From Oasisia sp. SBJ-2009 (taxonomy: Eukaryota > Annelida > Polychaeta > Sabellida > Siboglinidae): a stretch of DNA of 64,000 nt. The notes beneath the pieces were generated by a model, which was given only the letters and a program-made list of their open reading frames with translations, did no database searches and had not been told where the DNA came from. Each line of letters begins with the position of its first letter. Position 1 is the first letter of the stretch. Made by a program: the position numbers and the translations under genes. Below, in pieces: positions 39,401 through 52,557 of this stretch. The stretch is taken from NCBI GenBank assembly GCA_964017155.1, contig OZ024861.1:21561213-21625212 (forward strand), read 5' to 3'.

Positions 39401-42400
39401 TTCAACCACCCGTATTTAACGCTTCCATCCAAAAAACCCTACTTATCGTATCCATCCAACCACTCCTACTTAACGTATCCATCCAACCACCCCTACATAA
39501 CGCATCCATTCAACCACCCCTATTTAACGTATCCATCCAATCTCCCCTACTTAATGCATCCATCCAATCCCCCCTACTTATCACATCCATTCACCAACCA
39601 CTCCTATTTAAAGCATCCATCCAACTACCCCTACATAACGCATACTTTCAACCATCCCTAATTAACGCATTAATCCAACCAGTCCTACGTATCGCATCCA
39701 TTCAACCACCCGTACTTAACGCATCCATCCAACCACCCCTACTTAACCCATCCATTCAACCACCCGTACTTAACGCATCCATCCAATCACCCCTAGTTAA
39801 CGCATCCGTCCAACCACTCCAACTTAACGAATCCGTCCAACCTCTCCTACTTAACGCATCCATCCAACCGCTCCTACTTAATGCATCCATCCATTCACCA
39901 CAACTTAATGCATCCACCCGACCACCCCTACTTAATGCATCCATTCAACTACCCCTATAGAACGCACCCATCCAACCACCCCTACTTAATGCTTCCATCC
40001 ATTCAACTCAACTTAATGCATCCATCCAACCACCCCTATATAACGCATCCATCCAACCACCCCTACTTAATTCTTCCATCCATTCACCTCAACTTAAAGC
40101 ATCCATCCAAACACCCCTACATAGCGCATCCATCCATTCACCTCCATTCGCATCCATCCTACCCCCACTACTTAACGCATCCATCCAATCACTCTACTTA
40201 ACGCATCCATCCAACCACTCCTACGTAATGCATCCGTCCAACCACTTCTACTAAACGCATCCGTCCAAACACCCCTACCTAAAGCATCCATCCAACCACC
40301 CATACCTAACGCATCCATTCAACCACCCGTACTTAGCGCATCCATCCAATCACCCCTACTTAACGCATCCAACGAGACACTCCTACCGAACGTATCCATC
40401 CAACCTCCTCTACTTAACGCATCCATCCAACCACCCCTACTTAACGCATCCATCCAACCACCCGTAATTAACGCATCCATCCAACTACCCCTATATATCA
40501 CATCCATCCAACTACCCCTATATATCGCGTCCATTCCATCACTCCTACTTAACGCTTCCATTCAATCACCCCTAATTAATGCATCAATACAACCCCATAC
40601 TTAATGCATCCATCCAACCTCCCCTCCTTAGCGCATCCGTCCTACCACCCCTACCTAACGCATCCATTCAACCACCCCTTCTTAACGCATCCATTCAACC
40701 ACCCCTACTTATCCCATCCATTCAACCACCCGTACTTAACGCATCCATACAATAACCCCTACTTATCGTATCCATCCAACCACTCCTACTTAACGTATCC
40801 ATCCAACCACCCCTACTTAACGCATCCATCCAACCACCCCTATTTAACGTATCTATCCAACCACCCGTAATTAACGCATCCATCCAACTACCCCTATATA
40901 TATCGCATCCATTCCACCACTCCCACTTAACGCTTCCATTCAACCACCCCTAATTAACGCATCCATACAACCCCCTACTTAATGCATCCATCCAACATCC
41001 CCTCCTTAGCGCATCCATCCTACCACCCCTACCTAACGCATCCATTCAACCACCCCTTCTAAACGCATCCATTCGACCACCCCTACTTATCCCATCCATT
41101 CAACCACCCGTACTTAACGCTTCCATCCAATAACCCCTAAACTTCGTATCCATCCAACAACTCCTACTTAACGTATCCATCCAACCACCCTTACTTAACG
41201 CATCCATCCAACCACCCCTATTTTACGTATCCATCCAATCTGCCCTACCTAATGCATCCATCCAATCCCCCCTACTTATCACATCCATTCACCAACCACC
41301 CCTACTTTACGCATCCATCCAACCAGCCGTACTTAGCATATCAATCCAACCACTCCTACTTAATGCATACATTCAATCACCCCTTCTTAACGTATCAATC
41401 CAACCACACCTACTTAAAGCATCCATCCAACTACCCCTACATAGCGCATCAACCCAAACACCCCTAATTTAACGCATCCATTCAACCACACTTACTTAGC
41501 GCATCCATTAAACCACCCCTACATAACGCATCCATTCATCCACCCATATATAACGCATCCATCCAGCCACCCCTACATAACGCATCCTTTCAATCAGCCC
41601 GACGTAACGCATCCATCCAACGACCCCTACTTAATGCATCCACCCAACCACCCCTACGTAACGCAACCATCCAACAACCCCTAATTAATGCATCCTTCAA
41701 TTCACCTCTACTTAATACATCCATCCACTAACCCTTACTTAACGAATCCATCCAACCACCTCTTCATAACGTATCCATCCATTCACCTCTACTTAAATGC
41801 ATCCATCCAGTCACCCCTTCTTAAAACATCCATCCAACCACTCCTAATTAGAGCATCCATCGAACCACCCCTACATAACGCATCTATCCAACCACCCCTA
41901 CTTAGCCCATCCTTTCAACCACCCGGACATAATGCATCCATTCAATCACCCCTACTTAACGCATCCATCCGACCACTCCTACTTAACGAATCCATACAAC
42001 CACTCCTACTTAACGCATCCATCCAACCACTCCTACTTAATGCAGCCATCCATTCACCTATACTTAATGCATCCATCCAACCACCCCTACTTAACGCATC
42101 CGTTCAACCACCCCTACATAACGCATCCATGCAACCACCCCTACTTAATGCTTCCATCCATTCACCTCAACGTAATGCATCCATCCAACCACCCCTATAT
42201 AACGCATCCATCCAAACACCCCTACTTAATTCTTCCATCCATTCACCTCAACTTAGTGCATATATCCAAGCACCCCTTCTTAAAGCATCCATCCATTCAC
42301 CTCTACTTAATGCATCTATCAAACCCAAACTACTTAACGCATCCATCCAACCACTCCTACTTAACGCATCCATCCAACCACCCCTACTTAGCGGATCCAT

Positions 42401-43325
42401 CCAACCACTCCTACTTAACGCATCCATCCAACCTCCCATTCTTAACGCATCCAATCAAACACCCCTACTTAACGCATCCGTCCAACCACCCCTAAATAAT
42501 GCTTCCATTCAACCACCCGTACTTAGCTCATCCATCTAACCACCACTACTTAGCGCATCCATTCAACCACCCGTACTTAGCGCATCCATCCAAGCACCCC
42601 TACTTAACGCATCCATCGAAACACTCCTACTTAACGTATCCATCCAACCACCTCTACTTAACGCATACATCCAACCACCCCTACTTAGCGCATCCATCCA
42701 ACAACCGCTACTTAACGCTTCCATTCAACCACACATACTTAATGCTTCCATCCATTCACCTCAACTTAATGCATCCATCCAACCTCCCCTATATAACGCA
42801 TCCATCCAACCACCCCTACTTAATCTTCCATCCATTCATCCAAACTTAATACATCCATCCAACCACACCTACTTAACGCATCCATCCATTCACCTCTACT
42901 TAATGCATCCATCCAACCCCCACTGCTTAACGCATCCATCCAACCACCCCACCTTAATGCTTCCATCCAGTCACCTCAATTTAATGCATCCATCCAACAA
43001 CCACTACTTAACGCATCCATCCAACCACCATTACTTAAGGCATCCATCCAACAATCCCTACTTAACGCATACATCCAACCGCCTCTTCTTAACGCAATCA
43101 ATCAAACACCCCTACTTAGCGCATCCATCCAACTACCCTACCTAACACATCCATCTATCCACCCCTACCACTACCACGTCCAACCACCCCTACTTAACGC
43201 ATCCGTCCAACCACCCCTACTTAACGCGTCCATCCAACCACCCCTACTTAACCCGTCCATTCAACCACCCGTACTTAGCGCATCCATCCAATCACCCCTA
43301 CTTAACGCATCCATCGTGACACTCC
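36458..43325 (+). repeat. 27-bp minisatellite array, right block
   Basis: About 6.9 kb (about 254 units by length/27), same orientation as the main block. The 36.5-40.1 kb part still shows HOR order. From about 41.3 kb the units become more diverged, with single-base indels (TTAAATGCATCC near 41794, TTAATCTTCC near 42823) and fewer long-range matches. The array ends around 43325, where GCATCCATCGTGACACTCC runs into CA-rich DNA. Confidence 0.95.
39200..40135 (+). repeat. Long-range HOR block, right copy (pair with 11460-12365)
   Basis: Same rare-unit order as 11460-12365. From 39651 onward the offset is a constant 27,770 bp with a few base changes (for example AGTCCTACG here, AGTCCCACG at the left). 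The two copies bracket the homogenised 13-31 kb core and both insertions. Confidence 0.8.
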
Positions 43326-43611
43326 ACGACCGCACGCACGTACCCACACAGGAACACCCCCGCGACAAAACAACTCACACACACACACACACACACGCGT
43401 GTGTTTGTGAGCGCTAGCACAAACGCACCCACACACCCGCACCCACACACGCACAAACACGAGCCAACACACGCACACCTACACACACACGCACACATGA
43501 ACCACACGCGCACCCATACACACGCAAGCACCCACACACATGCGCCCATACACACACGCATCCACACACACAAACGAACCCACACTCACACATACCCCCC
43601 CCTCCCCCCCC

Positions 43612-43642
<31 letters not shown>

Positions 43643-43697
43643 GGCGCCACAAGCACACAAACACACACCCACACACAGACCCCGACACACACGCTCC

Positions 43698-43738
<41 letters not shown>

Positions 43739-43739
43739 A

Positions 43740-43838
<99 letters not shown>

Positions 43839-44021
43839 TTCCACATACGCACCCACATCTGCACCGACACAAACACGCACCCACATACGCACACACACGC
43901 GCCAACACACGCACACGGAAGCATCCTCAGACACGCGTTACACACACACCCACATACACCCTCACACGCGCCAACACACGCACACAAGCACCCACACAAA
44001 CAAACGCACCCACCCTCACAC
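43326..44021 (+). repeat. CA-rich array, first block
   Basis: Starts with a short transition (GACCGCACGCACGTACCC), then CACACGCACC-like degenerate repeats. It includes a perfect 14-bp palindrome ACACACGCGTGTGT (43391-43404), a poly-C tract interrupted by one T (43595-43612), and a long (CA)n run (about 43699-43836). It is homologous in order to 49.0-50.27 kb and to about 62.0-62.3 kb. Long His-Thr and Val-Cys frames here come from the repeat and are not genes. Confidence 0.92.
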
Positions 44022-44806
44022 GTAGCCACTCCCGCTGACCACTTCACACTTGCGTCTGACGTGAACAAACTTCTCTCATGGGCAAAGACACGGCAGATGA
44101 ATTTTATTGTTTCAAAATGTGCCGTCTTATCGGTTACTACGAAGAGGAACATATCAACCTATAACTACTTCATTGGAAGCCAACAAATACCACGGACTGA
44201 CAACCAGGACTACCTGGGTGTTACCATCAACACAAAATTATCGTGGCAACCACTTATCAACAAAGTGCAGAACAAAGCCAGTAAGACACTTGGCTTATTC
44301 CAAAGAACACTGCATGCGGCGCCACCTCAACTGAGACAAACATCATACGAGGTACTCGTGCGAACAACACTCGAGTTTGCCACAGGCGCCTGGGAACCTC
44401 ACACAAAGACAGGCATTCAGACAATAGAGCGCGTACAAAGATCCGCTGTGCGATTTGTCACCGGTGATTACCGCAGAACGTCAAGTGTCAGTGATATGTG
44501 CACTAACCTGATATGGAACTCCTTGTACACACGGGCGAATGAGATGCAACTATGTTTTCAAAAATTCACCACGGACTAATGCACATCAGCTTGCCTGTCA
44601 TCATCACCACAGCAGATGCGCGCACCAAACGCCAACACAAGCATAAACTACGAACACTACCTGCCACTTGCACGCCCTACCAGCAGTCATTCTACGTACG
44701 CTGTATTCCACTGTGGAAAGCACTTACCGAGGAAGCTGTCACCGCCTCTACCACAGAAGTATTCCAGAGAGCCGCCATCCTAGTTATTCAGACATTGACA
44801 TTATAA
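44022..44806 (+). pseudogene. RT thumb and C-terminal remnant (element A, copy a)
   Basis: The first frame, to TAA 44579, reads [20 protein letters not shown] (the helix after the YADD box), then DYLGVTINTKLSW, NKASKTLGLF, LEFATGAWEPHTKTGIQTIE, RVQRSAVRFVTGDYRRTSS. A frameshift near 44555 moves the C-terminus (HGLMHISLPV, QQSFYVRCIPLWKALTEEAV) into another frame ending at 44806. This pattern is common in Jockey/CR1-group elements. The RT catalytic motifs are absent, so it cannot act. Confidence 0.85.
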
Positions 44807-45084
44807 TAGATTGTTTTAGTGTTAATCATGGACTGCCTGATTTTTTAATGTACTATTAATTTTATTAATCTATTTATTCTAATATCTTATTAACTTATTA
44901 TTTTTATATATTTATTATATTTATCTTATTAATTTATTCATCGTTTTAATGTAAAGTTAACTGGATTTATCTATTGTCATATTTATTTTATTAACTTATT
45001 ATTTTAGCGCAGATTATTTTTAACCACAACTGCAGGATAGTGAAATATCACTTTTAAGCAGTATAACACTTGAAGACTTGAAGA
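44022..45084 (+). mobile_element. Element A, copy a: 5'-truncated non-LTR retrotransposon, uninterrupted
   Basis: Unique sequence within CA-rich DNA, starting GTAGCCACTCCCGCTGACC and ending ...ACTTGAAGACTTGAAGAC. It carries the end of an RT palm, the thumb and the C-terminal region (to 44806), then an AT-rich 3' part. The same 5' junction with the same CA flank occurs in copies b and c, so the three are duplications of one insertion. This copy lacks element B and so shows the state before that insertion. No clear 3' tail or target-site duplication. Confidence 0.88.
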
Positions 45085-45587
45085 CGCACCGACACACGCA
45101 CCCACACACACGCGCCAGCACAAGCAAACACACACGCACGCATACACACGCAACCACACACGCACCCACACACGCACACACACGCGACAACACACGCACA
45201 CACACGCACCCACACACACACGCACCCACAGACAGGCACCCACCCACACACTCACCCACACACAAACACACGCGCCAGCACAAGCACACACACACACACA
45301 CACACACCTACACAGGCACCAACAGACGCACATACACGCAGACATACAGACGCAAATGCACCACATACGCACTCACACCCACGAACCCAGACACACACAC
45401 CCACACACGCGCACACACACGCACACATATCCACATGCACCACACAAGCACCCACACACACACGCACCCACAGACGCACGTTCACATACACAAGCGAAAA
45501 CACACGCACCTATGCAAACACTCCAACAAACACGCACCCACACACGAATCCACACACTCATCCAAACACGCACCGCACACGCACACA

Positions 45588-45634
45588 CTTTCTCTATCTT
45601 TCTAGCTCACTCTCTCTCTCTCTCTCTCTCTCTG
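45588..45634 (+). repeat. (CT)n microsatellite
   Basis: CTTTCTCTATCTTTCTAGCTC followed by an uninterrupted CT run and GTCACACGCCCGCG. The same block, with the same flank order, occurs near 57610 and 58562. Confidence 0.9.
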
Positions 45635-48525
45635 TCACACGCCCGCGCACACACACATATACACACATAGCCCACACACACCCACACACACGCGTCAGTA
45701 CAAACACACCCGGCAACACACGCACACATATATACACCTGAACGACACAGGCACCCACACACACGCACCAAAACACGCACCCACAACAACGCACCCACAC
45801 AGACGCACCCCCACACACACACATGCACCACACTTGCACCCCCACACACGCGGACGAACCCTCTCACACGCGCCACACAAACACACTCACACACACATAC
45901 CCCCACATACGCGCGAACACACGCACACACACAGACGCACCCACGCACACAAACGCACCCACAGTCACACGTACACAAGCACCTACACACGAACCAACAT
46001 GCACATACACGTGACAACACGCGCCCACACACACATACACCCACATACCCACACACACGCGCCAACACACGCACCCACACATGCACACACGCGCGGCAGC
46101 ACACGCAAACATACCCATACCTGAACGACACAGGCACTCACACACACGCACGCAAACACGCATTAACACCCACCAACACACACGCGCCCACATACACACA
46201 CACATACACACACAAAAACACACGCGCCAAAACACGACCACACACACAAACACACACACACACACACATGCACCCACACACGCACCCCCCGCACACACAC
46301 ACGAAGGCACCCTTTCACACGCGCCACACAAACACACTCACACACACAGATTAAACACACGCACACAAACGCACGCACCAACATGCACATACACGCGACA
46401 ACACACGCACATATACACACACTTGCACCACACACGTACCCACACACACGCACACTCGCACGCACCCACACACAGACTCACACACACACGCAACCACGCA
46501 CATATGCGTCCACACACACATATACACACACGCACCGTCACACACGCACCCACATACGAATCCACACACGCACCCACACACACACCGACACACACACGCA
46601 CCCACAAACACGCACCCACAAACATACAACCACACACGCACCGATACACACACGCACCCATACACACGCACCAATACACTCACACACGCACAAACACACA
46701 CAAACACACACAATATTTCAAACACGCACCCAAACATACACCGACACATGCACACACATACATGCAGCCACACACACGCACCCACACACACACCACACAC
46801 GCACACACACGCACCAACACACGCACACTCACACACACGCAGACACACACACATCCACACGCACCCACACGCACCCACACACGCACATACACTCGCCAAC
46901 ATACGCACACACTCGCACCCATACGCACACACACGCGACAACACACGCACATATACACACACATGCACTACACAAGCACCCACATAAGCACGCACCCCCA
47001 CACACGCGCACACACATACACACACACCCTCACACGCACCCACACGCGCCAAAACACACACACACGCACACACACACGCGCACCCACACACACGCACCCA
47101 CACACCCACCCATACACGCACCAACACACGCACACACGCGCGCCAAAATACGCACACATACACACACATGAAAGACACACGAACCCATACACACGCAACC
47201 AAACACGCACCCACACCCACGCAACCACACACACACGCCCACACACGCACACATACAAACACGCAGCACACAGGCACCCCCCCACACACACAAACACAAG
47301 CCAACAAACGCACACACACACACACACCCACACACGCTCACCCACACATGCACACATACACAAACATACACCACACACGTAACACCACACACGCGCCACA
47401 CACGCAAATACACACACGCACGCACCCACACACACGCACCCACCCACCCACGCACCCACATACGCCCAAACACGCTCCAATACACGCACACACACGCACC
47501 CACACACACACACAAACGAACCAACACTCACATGTACCCACAAACGCACCCACACACGCACCCATCACCAACACAGGCACACACACGCGACAACATACGC
47601 ACACTTACACACACATGCTCAACAAACGAACCCACAAACGCGCACCCAAGCACGCACCAACACACGAATCCAAACACTCACCCGCACACGCACCGACACA
47701 CGGACTCACAAACGCGCCCACACATGCACACATACACACAAGCACCAAACACGCACCCACCCACACACTCGCACGCACCCGCACACACATGCGTCCACAC
47801 GCAGAAATACACACACGCACCACCACACACACGCACCCACAGACGAATCCACACACGCACCCGCACACGCTCCAACACACGCACACACACACATACACCC
47901 CCACACACGCGTCCACACATGCACACACGCAAACACACACACAAACACATGCACCAACACACACGCACCAACACACGCACGCACATACGCACACACGCAC
48001 AAACACACACACACAGACACACACACCCACACGCGCACCCACACGCAACCAAACGCACACACACACGCGCAAACACACGCACATATACCCACAAATGCAC
48101 CACAAACGCATGAACACACACACGCACCCACGCAGACGCGCACACACATACACACACACGCACACACACGCAACCACACATACCCACATCCGGACCCACA
48201 CACTCACAATTCCACACACGCACACACAAGCGCTAGCACTCACACACACAGATAGGCGCCATCACACGCACACACACTCACACATACACCCACACACACA
48301 CGCACCCTCACACGCACACATACACACATGCACAACAAACGCACACCCCCCCCCCCCCCCACACACACACACACGGAAGCACCCTCACACACGCGCCACA
48401 CACGCACCCGCATACGCCCACAAACGCGCCAACACACGAAAACACGCATCTACACAACAAACGCACCCACTCTCACACGTACCCACACAGGCACCAACAC
48501 ACGCACCCACTTACGCCCACACACG

Positions 48526-48560
<35 letters not shown>

Positions 48561-49093
48561 GCGCGCGTGCGCGCCTGCACAAACACACACACACGCAACC
48601 ACACACACGCACCCAACACAGGCACCCACACACACACACACGCGCCAACACACGCACACACACACACACACATAGAGCCACACACACGCACACGGAAACA
48701 CACTCACACACGCTCCACACATGCACCCACATAGGCCCACACACGCGCCAACACACGCAAACACGCATCTACACAAACAAACCCACCCACTCTCACACGT
48801 ACCCACATAGGCACCCACACGCGCACCCACACGCAACCACACACGCACACACACACGCGCAAACACACGCACACGTACCCACAAATGCACCACAAACGCA
48901 TCAACACACACGCGCACCCACACACATACACACACACGCACCCATAAACGTGCCAACACATGCACACACACGCAACCACACACTCCCACATCCGGACCCA
49001 CACACACACAATTCCACACACGCACACACAAGGGCAAGCACACACGCACGCACACACCCGCACCCACACACGCACGCACACGCGCCAACACAC

Positions 49094-49335
49094 GCACACA
49101 TACACACACGCACACACGAACCACACGCGCACTCACACACACGCAAGCACACACACACATGCGCCCACACACATTCACACACGCATCCACACACGCACCT
49201 ACACACGCACACTAACACACGCACCCACACAGAGGCACACACGCACAAACACACACGATTCCACACACGCACCCAATTCTTCTCCCACACATGCACACAC
49301 ACGCGCCAAAACATGCACATACACACACACACCCG

Positions 49336-49390
<55 letters not shown>

Positions 49391-49418
49391 AACCCACACT
49401 CACACTTACCCACACGTG

Positions 49419-49472
<54 letters not shown>

Positions 49473-49845
49473 AACCCACTCTCACACATACCCCCCCCCC
49501 CCCCACACTCACACACACACACAAACACACACACGGCGCCACAAGCACACAAACACGCACCCACACACAGGCCCCGACACACACGCTCCAACACACACAC
49601 ACACACACACACGCACGCACGCACGCACACATACACACACGCACACACGAACCACACGCGCACTCACACACACGCAAGCACACACACACATGCGCCCACA
49701 CACATACACACACGCATCCACACACGCACCTACACACGCACACTAACACACGCACCCACACAGAGGCACACACGCACAAACACACACGATTCCACACACG
49801 CACCCAATTCTTCTCCCACACATGCACACACACGCGCCAAAACAT

Positions 49846-49882
<37 letters not shown>

Positions 49883-49890
49883 AACCCACT
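49094..49890 (+). repeat. 531-bp-offset tandem duplication inside the CA-rich array
   Basis: Text from about 49094-49360, including the distinctive ACCCAATTCTTCTCCCAC at 49271, repeats at about 49625-49890 (same text at 49802). The related region near 54.1-54.35 kb has only one copy (at 54316). The extra copy therefore arose, or was lost, after those two regions separated. Confidence 0.75.
49489..49504 (+). repeat. Poly-C tract (C16)
   Basis: Sits in ACTCTCACACATA-poly-C-ACACTC. The same context holds tracts at 43595-43612 (with one T), 49901-49914 and 54427-54439, with different lengths. Confidence 0.9.
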
Positions 49891-49911
49891 CTCACACATA
49901 CCCCCCCCCCC

Positions 49912-49954
<43 letters not shown>

Positions 49955-50051
49955 ACACGGCGCCACAAGCACACAAACACGCACCCACACACAGGCCCCG
50001 ACACACACGCTCCAACACACACACACACACACACACACACCCACACACACA

Positions 50052-50082
<31 letters not shown>

Positions 50083-50505
50083 GATTCCACATACGCACCC
50101 ACATCTGCACCGACACACACACGCACCCACATACGCACACACACGCGTCAACACTCGCCCACGGAAGCATCCTCAGACACGCGTCACACACACACCCACA
50201 TACACCCTCACATGCGCCAACACACGCACACAAGCACCCACACAAACAAACGCACCCACCCACACACGTAGCCACTCCCGCTGACCAGTTCACACTTGCG
50301 TCTGACGTGAACAAACTTCTCTCAAGGGCAAAGACACGGCAGATGAATTTTAATGTTTCAAAGTGTGCCGTCTTATCGGTTACTACCAAGAGGAACATAT
50401 CAACCTATAATTACTTCATGGGGAGCCAAAAAATACCACGGACTGACAACCAGGACTACCTGGGGATTATCATCAACACAAAATTATCGTGGCAACCACA
50501 TATCA

Positions 50506-51528
50506 GATCAATTGAATTCTTATGTCAGAGTTGTAATGCTAGACTTTAGCAAAGCGTTTGATCTTATTAATCATCATTTGTTGCTAGATAAGCTACAATC
50601 GTATGGGTTGCCCGCACATATTTTAAGATGGATGGCAACATTTCTATTAGACAGAACTCAACGAGTAAAAATAGGAAATGAATATTCCCATTCTGGTCAT
50701 CCCAATGGGGGAGTACCGCAAGGGACATTGTCTGGACCTAAATGTTTCCTTGTTTACATAAATGATTTAAGAACGACTGTTCCACTATATAAGTATGTAG
50801 ATGATAGTACGTTATTTGAAATATGCGACAGAAAGGGTGTATCTGTCATTCAAGAGTCGGTTGATATTGCTGCTAGATGGACAGAAAAGAATGACATGAA
50901 AATTAATTCCGAAAAATCAAAAGAAATAATCATTAGTTTTGCACAAGATGGCAATTTCAGAAGCACTATCCCGAATATAAAAATTGATGGGAGGGATGTA
51001 GCACAAGTTTGCCATGCCAAACTATTAGGTGTGACCATTTCTCAGGATCTGACATGGAACAAACACGTAGATACTATTGTGAATAAAGCTGGTAAACGCT
51101 TGTACAAGTTATATCAGTTAAAGCGTGCAGGGATTACACAGAAAGATCTGGTCAGTGTATATGTTAGTGTGGTGAGACCAGTTCTAGAATATGCATGTCC
51201 TGTATGGCACACTAACTTGCCCCAATATTTGTCTGACAATATTGAAGTTATACAAAGAAGGGCATTAAAATGTATTTTTCCTGGATTGGATTACGCGGAG
51301 ATACTAAGACGTGTTAACCTGGATACGTTGAATGTAAGACGGGAGAGCATTTGTCAAAAATATTTTGATTAAATTAATGTCGGCATACAAAGATTAAATT
51401 ATCTGCTGCCTGACAAAAGACATACCGAGTATAATATTAGACAAGAAAATGTGTACCCGTTACCAGTTACTAGAACGAATAGATTCCGTAAATCCTTTAT
51501 ACCGTGGGCTTTATACAACTGTCAGTAA
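50506..51528 (+). pseudogene. Reverse transcriptase fragment (element B, copy 1)
   Basis: The frame runs from the 5' junction to a TAA at 51370-51372, then stays open in the same frame for 51 more codons to TAA 51526-51528. Domains: motif A VVMLDFSKAFDLINHHLLL, then NGGVPQGTLSGPKCFLVYIN, motif C YKYVDDSTLFE (from about 50788; DD intact), MKINSEKSKE, LLGVTISQDLTWNKH, LEYACPVWHTNLP. After the internal stop the text ends in TNRFRKSFIPW, a usual C-terminal signature of this group. The fingers region is missing by 5' truncation. A fused upstream ATG at 50353 belongs to element A in another frame and is not a real start. Confidence 0.88.
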
Positions 51529-51646
51529 AAAGGTTATTAGTACGGTATGATTTGCGGTATCAAATGTATTTCTATTGTATTTGTATGATGTTTTGATGAG
51601 TCAATTGTAACCTATTGTAATGTCAATCCAACTCAGTTGAGTTGCT

Positions 51647-51652
51647 AATAAA
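51647..51652 (+). promoter_or_regulatory. Polyadenylation signal of element B, copy 1
   Basis: AATAAA in GTTGCTAATAAAACTTG, a short distance before the TTA-repeat tail. Confidence 0.6.
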
Positions 51653-51681
51653 ACTTGTGTTATTATTATTTTATTATTATT

Positions 51682-52279
51682 ATATCAACAAAGTGCAGAA
51701 CAAAGCCAGCAAGACACTTGGTTTACTCAAAAGAACACTGCATGCGGCGCCACCGCAAGTGAGACAAACTGCATACGAGGTACTCGTGCGACCAACACTC
51801 GAATTTGCCACATGCGCCTGGGCACCTCACACAAAGACAGGCATTCAGACAATAGAGCGCGTACAAAGATCCGCTGCGCGATTTGTCACTGGTGATTACC
51901 GCAGAACGTCAAGTGTCAGTGATATGTGCACTAACCTAATGTGGAACTCCTTGTACACACGAAGGCGGATAAGAGATGCAACTATGTTTTTCAAATTCAC
52001 CACGAACTAATGCACATCAGCTTGCCTGTTATCATCACCACAGCAGATGCGCGCACCAGACGCCAACACAAGCACAAACTACGAACACTACCTGCGCGCA
52101 CCAGACGCCAACACAAGCACAAACTACGAACACTACCTGCCTGCACGCCCTACCAGCAGTCATTCTACGTACGCTGTATTCCACTGTGGAACGCACTTAC
52201 CGAGGAAGCTGTCACCGCATCTACCACAGAAGTATTCCAGAGAGCCGCCATCCCAGTCATTCAGACATTGACATTATAA
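51682..52279 (+). pseudogene. RT C-terminal remnant (element A, copy b, right part)
   Basis: Continues the element A frame after element B: NKVQNKASKTLGLLKRTL, LVRPTLEFATCAWAPHTKT, NSLYTRRRIRDATMFF, then TAA at 52010. The C-terminal part follows in another frame (LMHISLPVIITTADARTRR to the stop at 52279). It carries a 45-bp tandem duplication (52049-52093, 52094-52138) that repeats 15 residues in frame and is absent from copy a. Confidence 0.82.
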
Positions 52280-52557
52280 TAGATTGTTTAAGTGTTAATC
52301 ATGGACTGCCTGCTTTTTTAATGTACTATTAATTTAATTGATCTATTTATTCTAATATTTTATAACCTTATTATTTTGATGTATTTATTATATTTATCTT
52401 ATTAATTTATTCATCGTTATAATGTACAGTTAACTGGATTTATCTATCGTCATATTCATTTTATTAACTTATTATTTTAGCGCACATTATTTTTAACCAC
52501 AACTGCAGGATAGTGAAATATCACTTTTAAGCAGTATAACACTTGTAGACTTGAAGA

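Larger units (their letters stand above)
45085..50268 (+). repeat. CA-rich array, second block
   Basis: 5.2 kb of CACACGCACC-like DNA on the plus strand with no unique gene sequence. It contains a (CT)n tract (45588-45634), a C15 tract (48346-48360), a CG-rich alternating patch (48559-48574) and further poly-C tracts near 49489 and 49901. Frames up to 1038 codons span it but encode only His-Thr-Pro repeats. From about 47.5 kb the order matches 53.3-54.8 kb. Confidence 0.93.
50505..51681 (+). mobile_element. Element B, copy 1: nested 5'-truncated non-LTR retrotransposon
   Basis: 1177 bp inserted in element A, flanked by ATATC on both sides (50500-50504 and 51682-51686), a likely 5-bp target-site duplication. 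Copy a of element A shows the empty site (CACTTATCAACAAAG). It starts within the RT region, ends with AATAAA and a TTATTATTATT tail, and lacks APE. It belongs to a different family from both element A and the 31-35 kb element: YVDD rather than YADD, and a different C-terminus. Confidence 0.9.
50269..52557 (+). mobile_element. Element A, copy b: interrupted by element B
   Basis: Left part 50269-50504 and right part 51682-52557 match copy a (44022-45084) closely and rejoin in the coding text WQPHI/NKVQNKASK. The interruption is the 1177-bp element B. The 5' flank is the same CA-rich sequence as in copies a and c. The right part ends like copy a (ACTTGTAGACTTGAAGAC) and returns to CA-rich DNA. 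Confidence 0.88.

Noticed and set aside
1..43325. Many long frames with THPSNHPYL, NASIQPPLL or WMDALSRGG periods as a repetitive protein family
   Set aside because: They follow automatically from a 27-bp unit lacking stops; frames on both strands overlap the same DNA, starts fall wherever AACG became AATG, and no promoter, intron or unique terminal domain is seen.
1..43325. Telomeric repeat (CCCTAA) array
   Set aside because: CCCTAA appears only singly in variant units such as CACCCCTAAATAACG, never in tandem.
43401..50284. His-Thr-rich frames up to 1038 codons and antisense Val-Cys frames as genes
   Set aside because: Pure translation of CA/TG repeats; overlapping frames on both strands, and the frames run into RT remnants at random.
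50353..51372. 339-codon ORF from ATG 50353 as an intact gene
   Set aside because: The first about 50 codons read element A out of its coding frame, then run into element B; the ATG is not the start of either element, and an internal stop precedes the true C-terminus.
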